DNA from: Desulfobacterales bacterium
GTDB lineage: Bacteria > Desulfobacterota > Desulfobacteria > Desulfobacterales > UBA5852
Direction: 5' to 3'
Length of the DNA: 37,403 bases
NCBI GenBank assembly: GCA_030065585.1
Contig: JASJED010000059.1
Span: 1-37,403, forward strand
Shown piece after piece: positions 1 through 10,459 of the stretch. The translations under genes were made by a program, and so were the position numbers. The notes beneath the pieces were generated by a model, which did no database searches, was not told the origin of the DNA, and saw only the letters and a list, made by a program, of their open reading frames with translations. How positions within the stretch are numbered: the first letter of the stretch is position 1; the number at the start of each line of letters is the position of its first letter.

Positions 1-249
1 GGCCACGATCTGCTGATCAAAGGGGTCAGCGGCGATTTCAAGTTCAGCACCGAGTTCAAAGGGAGCAAGGCCGATCTGGTGAGTGCCTCCCCGGGGATTT
101 TCTTCATTCTGATGGCCACCATTCTGATCGCCATCGGGGTGATCAAGGACAAGCCCTTTGGCACGCGCGTGACCGAGCGGACCATCACGACCCAGGCCGA
201 AAGCCCGGCGACGAGCGGCGAAACGGCCGTCAAACCCAAACTGCCTTGA
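1..249 (+). CDS. 3' end of a membrane protein (C-terminal TM segment ASPGIFFILMATILIAIGVI), 5' truncated by window
   Basis: Frame 1 is open from base 1 to TGA at 247-249; single hydrophobic segment near the C-terminus. Confidence 0.6.
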   Translation, partial: GHDLLIKGVSGDFKFSTEFKGSKADLVSASPGIFFILMATILIAIGVIKDKPFGTRVTERTITTQAESPATSGETAVKPKLP

Positions 250-266
250 GCGCAGAGGAGGGCGTC

Positions 267-920
267 ATGTGGAAGAAAATGCATTGCGGGGGCGTTGCCT
301 TTCTGTGGTTATGCTTCTGGCTGGCAATGCCGATTCAAATCCCGGTGATGGCCGGACCGACCGACAGCTACTACCAGAAGGGCAAGCAGTCTTACGAAAA
401 GGGCAACTATCTGGATGCGGCCCAGAACCTGTTCGCCTTTCTGCAGCTTGCCGGCGACGGGCTGGATTCGTCGACCCGCAATGCCGTGCAGAAGGCCTTG
501 CATTTTTCCGAAGACCAGATTCAGGTGGCCCTCGATACCAAGCGCCAGTTGGATGCCACCGGCAAGGTGGTCGAGGTGGTCGTGGAAACCGGCGGCAAGG
601 CCGATCAGGGCCAACGAACCACCAAACGCAAGACCTTCCGCCCCCCCCGGCCGCCAGGCGGCGCCAAACCGAAATTGCCCAAGGCCCCCAAGATCGCTAA
701 ACCCACGGCCAAGCATGCCGCCGTCAAACCCGTGGTTGTCGCGCCGAAGGCTGACAAACCGGATGTGCTGCCCCCGAAAGCGGATAAAAAATGCGCCGCC
801 CTGGAAAAGAAAGTCGAATTGCTCATCGAAGAAAATGAACAATTGGCCAAAAGGTCAAGCCGCATGGAAATGCGCTACCGTCGGCTGGAGCAGAAATACA
901 AGGAGCTGACAAGCAACTGA
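267..920 (+). CDS. Hypothetical exported protein with TPR-like N-terminal region, Pro/Lys-rich linker and C-terminal coiled coil
   Basis: ATG at 267 preceded by gaggagg; hydrophobic N-terminus (GGVAFLWLCFWLAMPIQIPVMA), SYYQKGKQSYEKGNYLDAAQNL TPR-like segment. The listed ORF start at 246 is a TTG overlapping the upstream stop. Confidence 0.7.
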   Translation: MWKKMHCGGVAFLWLCFWLAMPIQIPVMAGPTDSYYQKGKQSYEKGNYLDAAQNLFAFLQLAGDGLDSSTRNAVQKALHFSEDQIQVALDTKRQLDATGKVVEVVVETGGKADQGQRTTKRKTFRPPRPPGGAKPKLPKAPKIAKPTAKHAAVKPVVVAPKADKPDVLPPKADKKCAALEKKVELLIEENEQLAKRSSRMEMRYRRLEQKYKELTSN

Positions 921-944
921 CGAACTCGCCTGCCGCGTTTTATC

Positions 945-1086
945 AAGGCTGTTGCAAAACAATTGCGCTTGCCCATACGGTGTAAAATACTCCTCAAAAT
1001 GCTCATTTATTGAACATAAACGGCGCTTTTTCGTCAGGTTTGGCCTTGTCTGGCCTGCGCTCATGACGTTTTTCAACAGCCTGTTA
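945..1086. repeat. MITE-like ~145 bp repeat, copy A (left of eCIS locus)
   Basis: Closely matches 36370..36518 in the same orientation; right end ...CAGCCTGTTAA is inverted relative to the left end of copy B. Confidence 0.8.
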
Positions 1087-1325
1087 AACGGCGCCATCGT
1101 AGCCTCGGTGCTGATCGTGGTCCTTGTGGCAGGATCGAGCAGAAGAACGAAGCTATCCCTGATAAGTTATCGAAACCAAATTAATTTTATCAATCTTGGT
1201 ACCTTGTAAACATCCGACGCGATAAACAGATTGTAAAGAAGATTGAGGTTTTTTAAATGTTTAGAGGCTGATTTAAAATTAAAGATGGGGGTTCCTGGCA
1301 AGGCGTGAAACGGCGAGAAAGCGGA

Positions 1326-1371
1326 GCATACACGCAGTATGCATGCAGGTTCGTAGGGCAGGGACCCTACG
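1326..1371. repeat. Pair of small perfect hairpins (GCATAC-N5-GTATGC and CGTAGGG-N6-CCCTACG)
   Basis: Stems read directly at 1326-1342 and 1352-1371. Confidence 0.55.
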
Positions 1372-1824
1372 GTTCTGGCAAGAGCCGGTTCACAATGCAC
1401 CGCAATTCATTTATGATCGATTCTGATCCAGCAGCGCTGGGAACACCGCCAGGGGCACTTAGATTTTTTTTGAGATAGCTTCTAATGGTAATTAACCGTT
1501 CAGATGCATCAGCTTCAAGCGTTCAGGCAGGGTAAATCAACTTGGAATATCAAAGAACTGGTCTTGGGATATATTCTCCGATCCCTCAAATAAGTATTAA
1601 AATTGATGCGTTCAAAATAAAGATGATATTCACCCATCTGGTCTTTTATAGCAACTGCAAGATCCAAATTCTTCTCCTATTTACAATTCGCCGAACAATA
1701 GCTGCCGAATACCGATCAGAGATCCCGGATCACCCATAAGCGAGAGGTAGGCAACAGTAGCAGCACGACACACTTGACTGGTCCCCATCCGGTCGCTTTG
1801 CGGGAGAGCTGTGTGTCAGTAAAC

Positions 1825-1861
1825 AAAAAATGCGGCTGAGATGAAATTCTCAGCCGCATTT
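1825..1861 (-). terminator. Rho-independent terminator of the minus-strand eCIS operon
   Basis: Perfect 14-bp stem AAATGCGGCTGAGA / TCTCAGCCGCATTT, 6-nt loop, T-run on the minus strand, ~50 bp after the stop at 1908. Confidence 0.9.
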
Positions 1862-1907
1862 CCCAGAGAGCCCGGCAGGCGATGCCGAGCACTCACTGGT
1901 TCTTCGC

Positions 1908-2240
1908 TTAGCTTTTTGATGTTTTCTTGCTAGCGGTTTGTTTTGTTTTCCTTCGAGTGACCGTACGTTTGCGTTTTCTGTCGTCGGTCTGTTGCTTAAG
2001 CTCTTTCTCCAAACGTTTGATCTCGGCTTGCCCGGTCTTGATTTTTAAGTCGAATGCTTTGACGGCGGCACGTTTTTCCTTTTCCAGGTCAGCGATCCGC
2101 GACTTGAAACGCTGAAGGGTTTCTTTCGTCAGCTTCAAGGGAAGCTTGGTGTCGGGCGGTTTGATACGTGCCGCTTCCAACTCTTCCTTGGCTTTATTGA
2201 ACCGCTCTCTTTGCTCGGCCAGTAGCTTGACAATCGTCAC
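1908..2240 (-). CDS. Small coiled-coil protein with strongly basic C-terminal tail, last gene of the eCIS operon
   Basis: AGGAGG 7 nt before GTG at 2240 (the listed start GTG at 2249 overlaps the SD); heptad-like K/E-rich sequence, C-term DRKRKRTVTRRKTKQTASKKTSKS. Confidence 0.7.
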   Translation of the reverse strand: MTIVKLLAEQRERFNKAKEELEAARIKPPDTKLPLKLTKETLQRFKSRIADLEKEKRAAVKAFDLKIKTGQAEIKRLEKELKQQTDDRKRKRTVTRRKTKQTASKKTSKS

Positions 2241-2272
2241 GGCTGCCACCTCCTTTCGAAATGATGAACGTA

Positions 2273-5200
2273 TTAAAGGTTATAATCCGTTTCAGGATTG
2301 GGGAAATCGGTGAAATTGACGGCTCCGCCGTGGGTGATATTGCCCATGAAGATCCCTGGCGTATCCTGAAAATCGACAGAGGGTTGCTGGGTAAAGGCTG
2401 CGATATGATTGCCCATGACAATGGCATAACGGGCAGCGAGTTTCACTGTAGCCTGTAATCTATCCGGTATGGGGGAAAAGTGGGTCACAACATTGTTTTG
2501 GATCGATACGCGGTTGAACCGTGCGAAAGTCCTTTCGGCCAGAGGCAATTGGGGGATTTCGATCATGGCCAGCCGGCCGGTGCCCACAAATTTGTTGTCC
2601 AGTACGCGGGCACTGAAACCGGACGTTATGGGCGGTATATTATCGCTTAGCGGCGGCAGATCAAGCAAACCCCTCAGCCATAGGCTGCGATCTTCCAATT
2701 GGGTATTGAGCAGAGCCGGATCAGCGATGTTGATTAGATTACTCTGAATCCTGCAATCGAGAATATTGACGCCGAACAGGGCCCAGTGGGGTTGACTGAC
2801 CGTCGCGCCATCCGGGCTTATACCGGTGTTCAATATCTGACAAGACTCCACAACGAGTTCTCCGAAAACATTGGCAAGGGCAACGCCAATGGCCGGGACC
2901 TGTTCAAAACCGCAGGCGATGAAACGGTTTTCAGCGAGGGCGGTTTTGGAAATGAACTGCAATCCGATAAAACCCCAATTGCGCATCTCCTCCACGTGAT
3001 TCATGCGAAACGCACAATCGTTTTGGGATTGCATCGTCATACCGGCGGCCCCGCGACGCAGGTCGTTTCCGTCGAAACGATTCCCGCTGCCCTGGGTGGC
3101 CGAAAGACCTAAAAACGCATTTTCGATCCGGTTTTGGTTGACCCGGGCGCGATCCGCTTCGGCCAGGAATATGCCAAATCCCACCTGGTCAACGGTGCTG
3201 CTAATGCGGTTATCAGAGATGTCCTCACCTTCATTGCGGTAAACGATGATGGCATTCTGGGGGCCGTAAAGACGGTTGCCGATGATGCAACCGTCCGATA
3301 CAACGCGGTCGCTAGTTTCGGCGAGAAAACCGGCCAGGATGCCTTGGGCCGGAGCGTCAGTCAATTCTCTCCCATTAAAGCGGATGATATTGTCCGTCAC
3401 CCGGTGTCTGTTTCCGGTAACGCGGATGCCCCCATAAAGCGGATCGGCAAAGTTGATGGTGTTCTCGGCAATCAAACAATCCGCAGCCGCCACATCAATG
3501 GCAAAGGCCTTCGTATCCGCCTCTTCCAGGACCGAATCGGTCCGAAAGATCCGATTGCGACAAATCGTACTCCCTGCGGCTCCGGAACTGGGGTAGGCAT
3601 CGGGTAGGAAGAAATTGCTGTTCAGGGCAATCCCAAAGATATATCCGGTGATCCGATTATCCTTGATTTGAGAGGGCCCAAACGCATCTTCCAGATAGAT
3701 GGCAACGAGGCCCTCATCCCCTGTTTCTCCCCGCGCCACAGCAAAACGGACTTCTTTGATGCAAAGTGCTGTGGAGTCGGCATAGACCCAAATTCCGATA
3801 AGTACCATCCGGAATTCACAGCGTTCGATGCAGACGCGTTCACAGCGTCCGATGATCACACCCATCAGAATTTCTGGACGCTGGTAGATAAAGCGACAGT
3901 CACGGACGACCAGATCCTCGCAGCGGTCCAGCATAAGCAAGGAGGACATTGAACTGCCGTCGATCTCGCTGTTATCGAACTCGAACTGGATATTGGTGAT
4001 GGATATGTCGGAGAGCAAAAGCCCGGCTGGGTGCCTCACCATCAGCGCGGTCACACCATCGGTGGTCCGTCGGATGCGGGTTCCCGGCGTCTCGCCATGC
4101 AGGTGAACATTGGAAGATTCGATGCGCAACGCATCATCGATAAGGTGCAGTCCCGTCTTCAGACAGACGCATCCCCCGATGGGCGGCAGGATGTCGATGG
4201 CCGCCTGGATATCTTCCCCGGGCTGGACCACCACGGTGCAGCAGCTTTCACCCTCTCTATCCTGCAATCCGCAGAGGGAGGGAAAATGGTGGCGGCAATC
4301 TTCAATTGATTCGGGATCCACTTCACCGCCGACGACATTCACGTAGGCGATACGACAATAGCGACGCTCCACCCCATGCGGTGGCTGCGCCACATGCAGG
4401 CCGCTGACCTCATCCACAGGCCAGATGATGGTACCGATCTCTTCTCCGCCAAACGTGCGCGCCGGAATGAACCAGTGGTCGCCGGCACGGTAAAACCCGT
4501 CCGCGAAGGTGACTTCAATTCCTCCCTCCAAGGGAACGGGCGTACCGGCCACGATTTCGATAGCACCGCTGTTTGGATCGCTGCCGTCATCCTGGTCCCA
4601 GCGTCGAATCTTGGGCTGGGAGAGGGTTTGGGCATCCGGTACGCTCTGGCCATGGGCATCGATGCGCAGACGATACCGTCCGTCGGCATCCGGGGTACGT
4701 TCGATGACCTCTACCAGCGGGCCGGGTTCGCCGCTAAAGTCGGTTTGGTCATGCTCCAGTTCGATCCAGCGATTGTCATAGAGCCCCACGACCTCATCCC
4801 GCCCCAGGTCCGTAACCACCAGTTCGTCCCCGTCGGTTTCCAGCCACCGCACCAGGGGCCATGCGTTTTCCCGGGACCATTTGAAGGTTGGCGGATCAGC
4901 GCTGCCGACCGTACCGGAATGGTGCACTTCCACCCGGTAGAGTTGATTTTCCAGGCGCGTGTACCCGGAACCGGTGGGCACGACACAGGGGCCCTCGTTG
5001 GGGTCCGCCGCTGTTCCGGCTGTTAACTCACCGGTGGTCTGGTCCGGCGGATTCCAAGCGCTGCTGCAGTCGGCGCCGGCCGCAACAGGATCAAAACCCA
5101 CCCGCCAGATGGTCTCGGTTCGGGTGGTGGTGTCCGCGCCGCCCAAGGCGACCTCTCCGATGTCGGGGTCTTCGACGATGGTGACGTGGCGCTGCCGCAC

Positions 5201-5530
5201 CTCCATATACACGGCGTAGCGCCCATCGGTTTCCGGTAGATCGGGAATGTAGGGCGCTTCACTCTGGCACAGCAGCCCGTCGATCCAGATCCGGCCCCGC
5301 CGGAGGCCGAATGGGCCTTCAGGGGTAAAGCCGGCCCGGAAGCTCAGGGGCTCCGATTGCGGTACACAGCAGTGGCCGATGATATCACCCAATGCCGCTC
5401 GCCGCAGACGCTCGGAGATTTCCACCTGTTCATTCCAATCGGCATCGAGCTGCACGCGGCCCTGTTGCATGCGGACGCTGCTGTATCGACTGGCGGATTC
5501 GGAAACGTTTCGAGAGAAGTCGCCTTTCAT
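2273..5530 (-). CDS. DUF6519-like N-terminal domain plus right-handed parallel beta-helix protein (eCIS-associated, possible fibre/baseplate appendage)
   Basis: MKGDFSRNVSESASRYSSVRMQQGRVQLDADWNEQ start; long region of short repeated beta-helix-like strands (N.I..N.I pattern). Confidence 0.8.
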   Translation of the reverse strand: MKGDFSRNVSESASRYSSVRMQQGRVQLDADWNEQVEISERLRRAALGDIIGHCCVPQSEPLSFRAGFTPEGPFGLRRGRIWIDGLLCQSEAPYIPDLPETDGRYAVYMEVRQRHVTIVEDPDIGEVALGGADTTTRTETIWRVGFDPVAAGADCSSAWNPPDQTTGELTAGTAADPNEGPCVVPTGSGYTRLENQLYRVEVHHSGTVGSADPPTFKWSRENAWPLVRWLETDGDELVVTDLGRDEVVGLYDNRWIELEHDQTDFSGEPGPLVEVIERTPDADGRYRLRIDAHGQSVPDAQTLSQPKIRRWDQDDGSDPNSGAIEIVAGTPVPLEGGIEVTFADGFYRAGDHWFIPARTFGGEEIGTIIWPVDEVSGLHVAQPPHGVERRYCRIAYVNVVGGEVDPESIEDCRHHFPSLCGLQDREGESCCTVVVQPGEDIQAAIDILPPIGGCVCLKTGLHLIDDALRIESSNVHLHGETPGTRIRRTTDGVTALMVRHPAGLLLSDISITNIQFEFDNSEIDGSSMSSLLMLDRCEDLVVRDCRFIYQRPEILMGVIIGRCERVCIERCEFRMVLIGIWVYADSTALCIKEVRFAVARGETGDEGLVAIYLEDAFGPSQIKDNRITGYIFGIALNSNFFLPDAYPSSGAAGSTICRNRIFRTDSVLEEADTKAFAIDVAAADCLIAENTINFADPLYGGIRVTGNRHRVTDNIIRFNGRELTDAPAQGILAGFLAETSDRVVSDGCIIGNRLYGPQNAIIVYRNEGEDISDNRISSTVDQVGFGIFLAEADRARVNQNRIENAFLGLSATQGSGNRFDGNDLRRGAAGMTMQSQNDCAFRMNHVEEMRNWGFIGLQFISKTALAENRFIACGFEQVPAIGVALANVFGELVVESCQILNTGISPDGATVSQPHWALFGVNILDCRIQSNLINIADPALLNTQLEDRSLWLRGLLDLPPLSDNIPPITSGFSARVLDNKFVGTGRLAMIEIPQLPLAERTFARFNRVSIQNNVVTHFSPIPDRLQATVKLAARYAIVMGNHIAAFTQQPSVDFQDTPGIFMGNITHGGAVNFTDFPNPETDYNL

Positions 5531-5639
5531 GGTCTACACCTCATCGTTAGGGCTAGAATAATAACCCGCTTTTCACGCGTTTGGGTTGATCATAGATTCC
5601 AAAGGAACGATTCCCTATTCATGGGGGCCAATGGAGCGG

Positions 5640-7736
5640 TTAGGTCACGAATAAAATGCCGGCCTCGAGCCCCACCGGCAAGTACTCGCTCAACCGCAGG
5701 CGCAGTCCGGCTTCTCGCTGGGGGTGCTTCAGACGTGAAAACACACCCATCTCCGACTCGTCTTCTGCCCCCTGAAGGATCTCGGTGGGCCCACGCCAGT
5801 CGAGTTGACAGTATGCCGCCTCGCCGTATGCAAGACTGACAAAGCGCGGCGCCAGTTTGGCGGTCAATCGCTGCACCTCGTCCGGGTCGGCATCTTCGGG
5901 CACATCAGGCTGACAGTGGTACCGGCGTGGAACGCGGGATGCCGGCAGCACCCAGCTGTAGCGCACGCAGCCCTGCTGCCGCCGCTCAGCTGTAACCATC
6001 CCCAGAAAAAGGCTGTTCTCGCCCAGGGTCATTTCACGGGTGTCGATAGTACCGATTACCGTAGTACGGGCCATGGTCACGGCCCCGCCAAAAGGTTCCC
6101 CGGCTGGAGCCGTGTACGCCGCATTGGTCGGATCATGGGCGTCGATAATGGTATCGGATATCTCCACGGTGGCCGCTGTGGCCGCGGCAATACCCCCCAA
6201 GATGGACGCGGTGATGAAAACTTCTGCTGTATCGCTTTCGACCACGAGGCTTACCGCTCCCGGCGTAACCGGATCACCGGTCGGATCAAGTTCGCGTCCC
6301 GGCAAAAACGTGCAATGTCCCACAGCGAGACGGTTGAGCTCTCCGCCAACGGACACGGATTGTCCGGATATCCAAATGCCGTTGAGTTCAAAGGCGCTGC
6401 CAGCGGCACCGCTGACACTCCATGCGGCGGGCAAACGGATCACCGCCCGCTGCTCGTTAGCGGAGCGAATCACGAGACTGCCGTTTTCGGGAATGCTGAC
6501 AGCCGGCAGGGCATCGGTGTAGACGGCGCTGTCAAGGATTTCGATGATCCGCGCCTCTCCCGGATTCCAATCGCTCTGAGCGTCAACCAGGGCATCGGCT
6601 AGGTTATCGAAGATGGCCGTGTTATCGCCGGGATCGCCTTGAATGGATAAAATAACCGCGTTTACCAAGGGGTCATCGGGATCACCGACAATGGCGGTGC
6701 GGTCTCCGGTGATTTCCATTCCCCGTTCATACTGCCCACCACCTAAAAGATCGGCCAAACCGCTGTAATAGCTGACACGGAATACCTCGGGACGTGCACC
6801 GGGATCTTCCCAGCGCAGGCGACCCCGACGGGCGTCGATGGCAATGGTGTTGGGCGCCAAAGGACGATTCCAGTCCGCCAGGTCGCAGGCCACCATGTTA
6901 TCGGCAGGCAGTGCTGCCCAGCCGTCCCCGTCCGGCACCATGATGGCAATGCTTCGCCCTGCACCGTAATAACTGCCGCTTAACGCCTCCAAGTCAGCGT
7001 GCAAGGCCCGGGGGCGAATGGGGGCGGGAACATTGAGCTCTTCGGCGATGTGATGCGGCCCCGTTTCAGTCAAGGGGTGATGAAAAAGCGCAATGGGATT
7101 TTCAAAGGGACTGAATGTGTAGTGGGCCTGGACGTCATCGACCAGTCCGGGCACAGCCAGCAGATTGGGCAGGGCTAAAATCCGCCAGACGTACAAACCG
7201 ATATTTTTGATGTTGTGACGGCCCCGGCGTGAGGCAATGCGTCTCACATCCACAGTGTGGGCGGCCCCATCAAAGGGTCCGTCCAGGAGTTCCAAGGCAT
7301 TGGCATCGCGCAGGTCCGGTGATGCCAGACTGTGCGGCCGCAAATGATTCAAATACTGGGTCCATCCCAGCAGTTCGAAAAACTCCACCACCCGTGCCGG
7401 CCAACCGGTCACATCGCGGGCCAATTGTTCCAGCACCGCCGCGGTGCCCTTTTTGCGCCGATTGCCGATCTCGTGGGCCACCTGGGATCGAGCGGTATCC
7501 AAAACCGGATGGACCGGCCGCGCGCCAATGAGATCCCCGATGTAGGGAACCACCCAGTCATCACACGTTTCGATGAAAAGGTTATCGTACAGCCGCCAGA
7601 TATCATCTTCGACAATCGTTGCCTGCCCGGCCAGAATAGCGATCAGATCCCTTAACGGGTAGCCCTGTTGGGCATCCCGTTTGCGATAGACTGCCGGTAG
7701 AAGATCATAGAGTCGATCGGCATCGTAACGGCTCAT
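5640..7736 (-). CDS. Phage tail protein I-like baseplate protein
   Basis: N-term MSRYDADRLYDLLPAVYRKRDA...LRDLIAILAGQATIVEDDIWRLYDNLFIETCDDWVVPYIGDLIG typical of gpI-like eCIS proteins; ATGA overlap with upstream gene. Confidence 0.8.
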   Translation of the reverse strand: MSRYDADRLYDLLPAVYRKRDAQQGYPLRDLIAILAGQATIVEDDIWRLYDNLFIETCDDWVVPYIGDLIGARPVHPVLDTARSQVAHEIGNRRKKGTAAVLEQLARDVTGWPARVVEFFELLGWTQYLNHLRPHSLASPDLRDANALELLDGPFDGAAHTVDVRRIASRRGRHNIKNIGLYVWRILALPNLLAVPGLVDDVQAHYTFSPFENPIALFHHPLTETGPHHIAEELNVPAPIRPRALHADLEALSGSYYGAGRSIAIMVPDGDGWAALPADNMVACDLADWNRPLAPNTIAIDARRGRLRWEDPGARPEVFRVSYYSGLADLLGGGQYERGMEITGDRTAIVGDPDDPLVNAVILSIQGDPGDNTAIFDNLADALVDAQSDWNPGEARIIEILDSAVYTDALPAVSIPENGSLVIRSANEQRAVIRLPAAWSVSGAAGSAFELNGIWISGQSVSVGGELNRLAVGHCTFLPGRELDPTGDPVTPGAVSLVVESDTAEVFITASILGGIAAATAATVEISDTIIDAHDPTNAAYTAPAGEPFGGAVTMARTTVIGTIDTREMTLGENSLFLGMVTAERRQQGCVRYSWVLPASRVPRRYHCQPDVPEDADPDEVQRLTAKLAPRFVSLAYGEAAYCQLDWRGPTEILQGAEDESEMGVFSRLKHPQREAGLRLRLSEYLPVGLEAGILFVT

Positions 7737-10459
7737 AGCATCTCCTCCAGTGCCAGGGGGGTGGCCGTCAAGAGCAGCAGCTGGGCCGGCAGAATTTCCT
7801 CCGCGTCCGGATCATAGCGTGCCTGAAAAGCGGGCAGACCAAAGGCATCCGGATGGTTTTCAGGGCCGGTGGTGACATAGGAAAGGCTGTCCAGATCCAA
7901 GGCCTCCACACCGTCCACGGCCTGGATGACGGCCTGGACTTCACTATTGGCCACCCGTTGGCCGAAGCCGCGCACCTCAAAGGCAAAGGCGTTCCGCAGG
8001 GCCTGCTCCACCTGATCAAAGAGTTTATCGCGATCATAATCAGGATGCCGTTTGATCTTGGCCGTCAAGGTAAAGAAAAGCTTGTCAAAGGGTGCGACCT
8101 CACTGGGCTGGTGGGGCACGCGCGCGTCGTTCATGGCCTCGGTCAGGTCCACCAACGTTTCGTCGGGGACATCATTTCCATTGGGACCGGCCACGGTGAT
8201 ATGCACAATACGTCGTCCATGGCTCCATACCCAGGCGGCCTGGGCCTTGCCGATACCGCCGAAGGCACGGGCAAAATCCTCAAAATCCTGTAAAGAGACG
8301 ATTCGATCCAGGGTCAACACGGTGAGCGGCGCGTTTTGGCGGGCGTCGTCCAATTGTTCCGGGTCCTGGGCGCCCCCGCTGGCCAGCGGATTGGTCACAC
8401 CGCGCACACCCAGCGGTTTCACAGGCAGCAGGCTTATGCGCCCGGCATCCACCAGCCCGGGCGAACCGATACCGGAGCGGTAGCGGGCGCTGATGTTCTC
8501 CGCCCCGCTGGGCAGGCGGGCCCCTCGGATCCCGTCACCAAAATTCACATAGGTATGGCCTTCGTTATCGAGACGCAATCCATAGGCACGGTCCTCGGGC
8601 CCGAGCAGCAACGGATTGTCGTTTTCATGCCAGAGGATATCGTTGACACGAACCTCCAGGGTGCTCTCACCGCCACTAGGCACCGGCGCGGAAACATAGG
8701 TCAACGGGGGTTTTTTGAGTTTAAACGTCTGGTGGGCCGCTGCGGCGTCGCCGCTTCCCAGCACCTCCTTCTCCACCGTCTCGCCGTGGCTGGCATCGAC
8801 CACGTTGGCGTAGATCTTGACGGTAGCGCGTTTGTAGCCGAAGGTCAGGGGACCGTCAAAAATCAGCAGGGTGTAGGCTCCCTGGACCACATCCGCCAGG
8901 CCAACGGCCTCGGCGCCGTGGACACCTTCGTAGTCGCCGGTGCGAATGCCGCTGACAATGATGGTGTGCCCGGGTAGAAGATCAGGGGCAATCTCTTCCA
9001 ACTCCAGAGTCTCGCTGCTGGCTTCGAGTTCGTCAATGGGTAGCGGGGCCAGTGGCAGGAGCTCGCTGGCCGTGTGTATAGCGGTATTGCGCAACAGATA
9101 ATCCGAAACCTCCGAAGTATCGGGACCGCCTGGCGCTGCCCCTAAAGAGACCCTTGTGGCCTTGCCGCTCAGCCCAAAGTCGGCCACCGACTCCTGGGAA
9201 GCGCTCTGGACCAGATAGACATTGTCGCCGGGCGCCCCCTCGAGAACCGCCCAACTGTCCGACATAATCTCGGGGAAATATTGCTCCAGTCGAATAGTGC
9301 CCCCAGGTGTCAGATCTCCGTCAGCCGCCGAGGAGGTAATGGGCCAGCCTTCGGACTGATCCCAGTCCTTACCGTAAAATATATCACCCGATGCACCTCG
9401 CCACTCTATCGGGGTGGTTCCATAGGCCGGTGCGTTATGGCCGAAGGGCGCGCTGGTAACCCGCAGGGCATAGAGCCCCGGTCCGCCCGGTGTCGGGGGT
9501 TCGCCTAAATTGAGGCGTAATCCGAACAACGCATCGGTCAGTTCGCCCAGGGTAAAGCCTCCCATTTCCACCAGGGGTCCCAGCACCTGGGTGCTGACCT
9601 GACCTGCGGCGACCTCCTCGGTGAGCCCGTTTAAGGTGGCTTCCGAATCATAGTCCATGGTCAGAATACCGATGGGTTTCAGCGGGGCGATATAGCCCGA
9701 TGGGGGTGGATCGGGCTGGACACCCAGATTCACTTCGGTCCAGCCATTGGCGGCGTCCGGACGAATGCTGACCACCCGCAAGAACGTTTGTGTCTGGGTG
9801 TCGTCGGCCTCTCCGACGACCAGCAGCATGGGATCGCCGGGAGCCAGACCGGTGCTCAGTCCCGCCACAAAAAATTGCCGCATGTCGGCCGATAGCGGAT
9901 GGGTATACGTTAGCCGGGGCTGGAGCACATTCCATCCCGGACGGGCAACGAACTCCGTTTCGGTTTCAAAGGTCTGCGGGGTCTCTTCTTCGACAGGGAT
10001 GCTCTGGGCACGGGTTCGTGTGGAAAGAACGACCTCCAAGGGGGAACCTTCGGCGGTGGCGGTGTCCAGTTCAAAGGCCAGCAGGGCACTGGCGGCCACC
10101 CCGGGATTGAGTTCGTAGCCCAGCAGACGGGCCAGCATCAAGACCGATTCCCTCAAGGTCGCGGTCCGCAGAAAGGCCTCGTTAGCGATGCGCTCCTGGT
10201 AAAAAGTAAGCACATCGAGGACCACCGACCAGGCATCCAGCAGGGCGATGGAAAAATCGTCCTGCCTGCGGGTGGTCAGGGCTGAGAACGCATCGGTCGG
10301 GGAGATGTCGGCCAGCATGCTGTTTTTAAAGCGGGCGTGGGTGCCCACCCGGTAAGCGAGTTCGGGAAGTCCGGGACGGTTGAAAAGATCCGCCGGTGTC
10401 AGTCGGGTGATCCCCGTGCAGCATTGGCAGGCGGTGATCAGATCGTTTAACGCGCTCAT
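7733..10459 (-). CDS. Baseplate J/gp6-like baseplate assembly protein (second copy)
   Basis: 908 aa; YVNFGDGIRGARLPSGAENISARYRSGIG and late VNSEVQAVIQAVDGVEALDLDSLSY region typical of baseplate J; positional context. Confidence 0.85.
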   Translation of the reverse strand: MSALNDLITACQCCTGITRLTPADLFNRPGLPELAYRVGTHARFKNSMLADISPTDAFSALTTRRQDDFSIALLDAWSVVLDVLTFYQERIANEAFLRTATLRESVLMLARLLGYELNPGVAASALLAFELDTATAEGSPLEVVLSTRTRAQSIPVEEETPQTFETETEFVARPGWNVLQPRLTYTHPLSADMRQFFVAGLSTGLAPGDPMLLVVGEADDTQTQTFLRVVSIRPDAANGWTEVNLGVQPDPPPSGYIAPLKPIGILTMDYDSEATLNGLTEEVAAGQVSTQVLGPLVEMGGFTLGELTDALFGLRLNLGEPPTPGGPGLYALRVTSAPFGHNAPAYGTTPIEWRGASGDIFYGKDWDQSEGWPITSSAADGDLTPGGTIRLEQYFPEIMSDSWAVLEGAPGDNVYLVQSASQESVADFGLSGKATRVSLGAAPGGPDTSEVSDYLLRNTAIHTASELLPLAPLPIDELEASSETLELEEIAPDLLPGHTIIVSGIRTGDYEGVHGAEAVGLADVVQGAYTLLIFDGPLTFGYKRATVKIYANVVDASHGETVEKEVLGSGDAAAAHQTFKLKKPPLTYVSAPVPSGGESTLEVRVNDILWHENDNPLLLGPEDRAYGLRLDNEGHTYVNFGDGIRGARLPSGAENISARYRSGIGSPGLVDAGRISLLPVKPLGVRGVTNPLASGGAQDPEQLDDARQNAPLTVLTLDRIVSLQDFEDFARAFGGIGKAQAAWVWSHGRRIVHITVAGPNGNDVPDETLVDLTEAMNDARVPHQPSEVAPFDKLFFTLTAKIKRHPDYDRDKLFDQVEQALRNAFAFEVRGFGQRVANSEVQAVIQAVDGVEALDLDSLSYVTTGPENHPDAFGLPAFQARYDPDAEEILPAQLLLLTATPLALEEML

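Noticed and set aside
1542-1739. 65-aa plus-strand ORF
   Set aside because: No good SD, no recognisable motif, in a noncoding-looking AT-rich stretch
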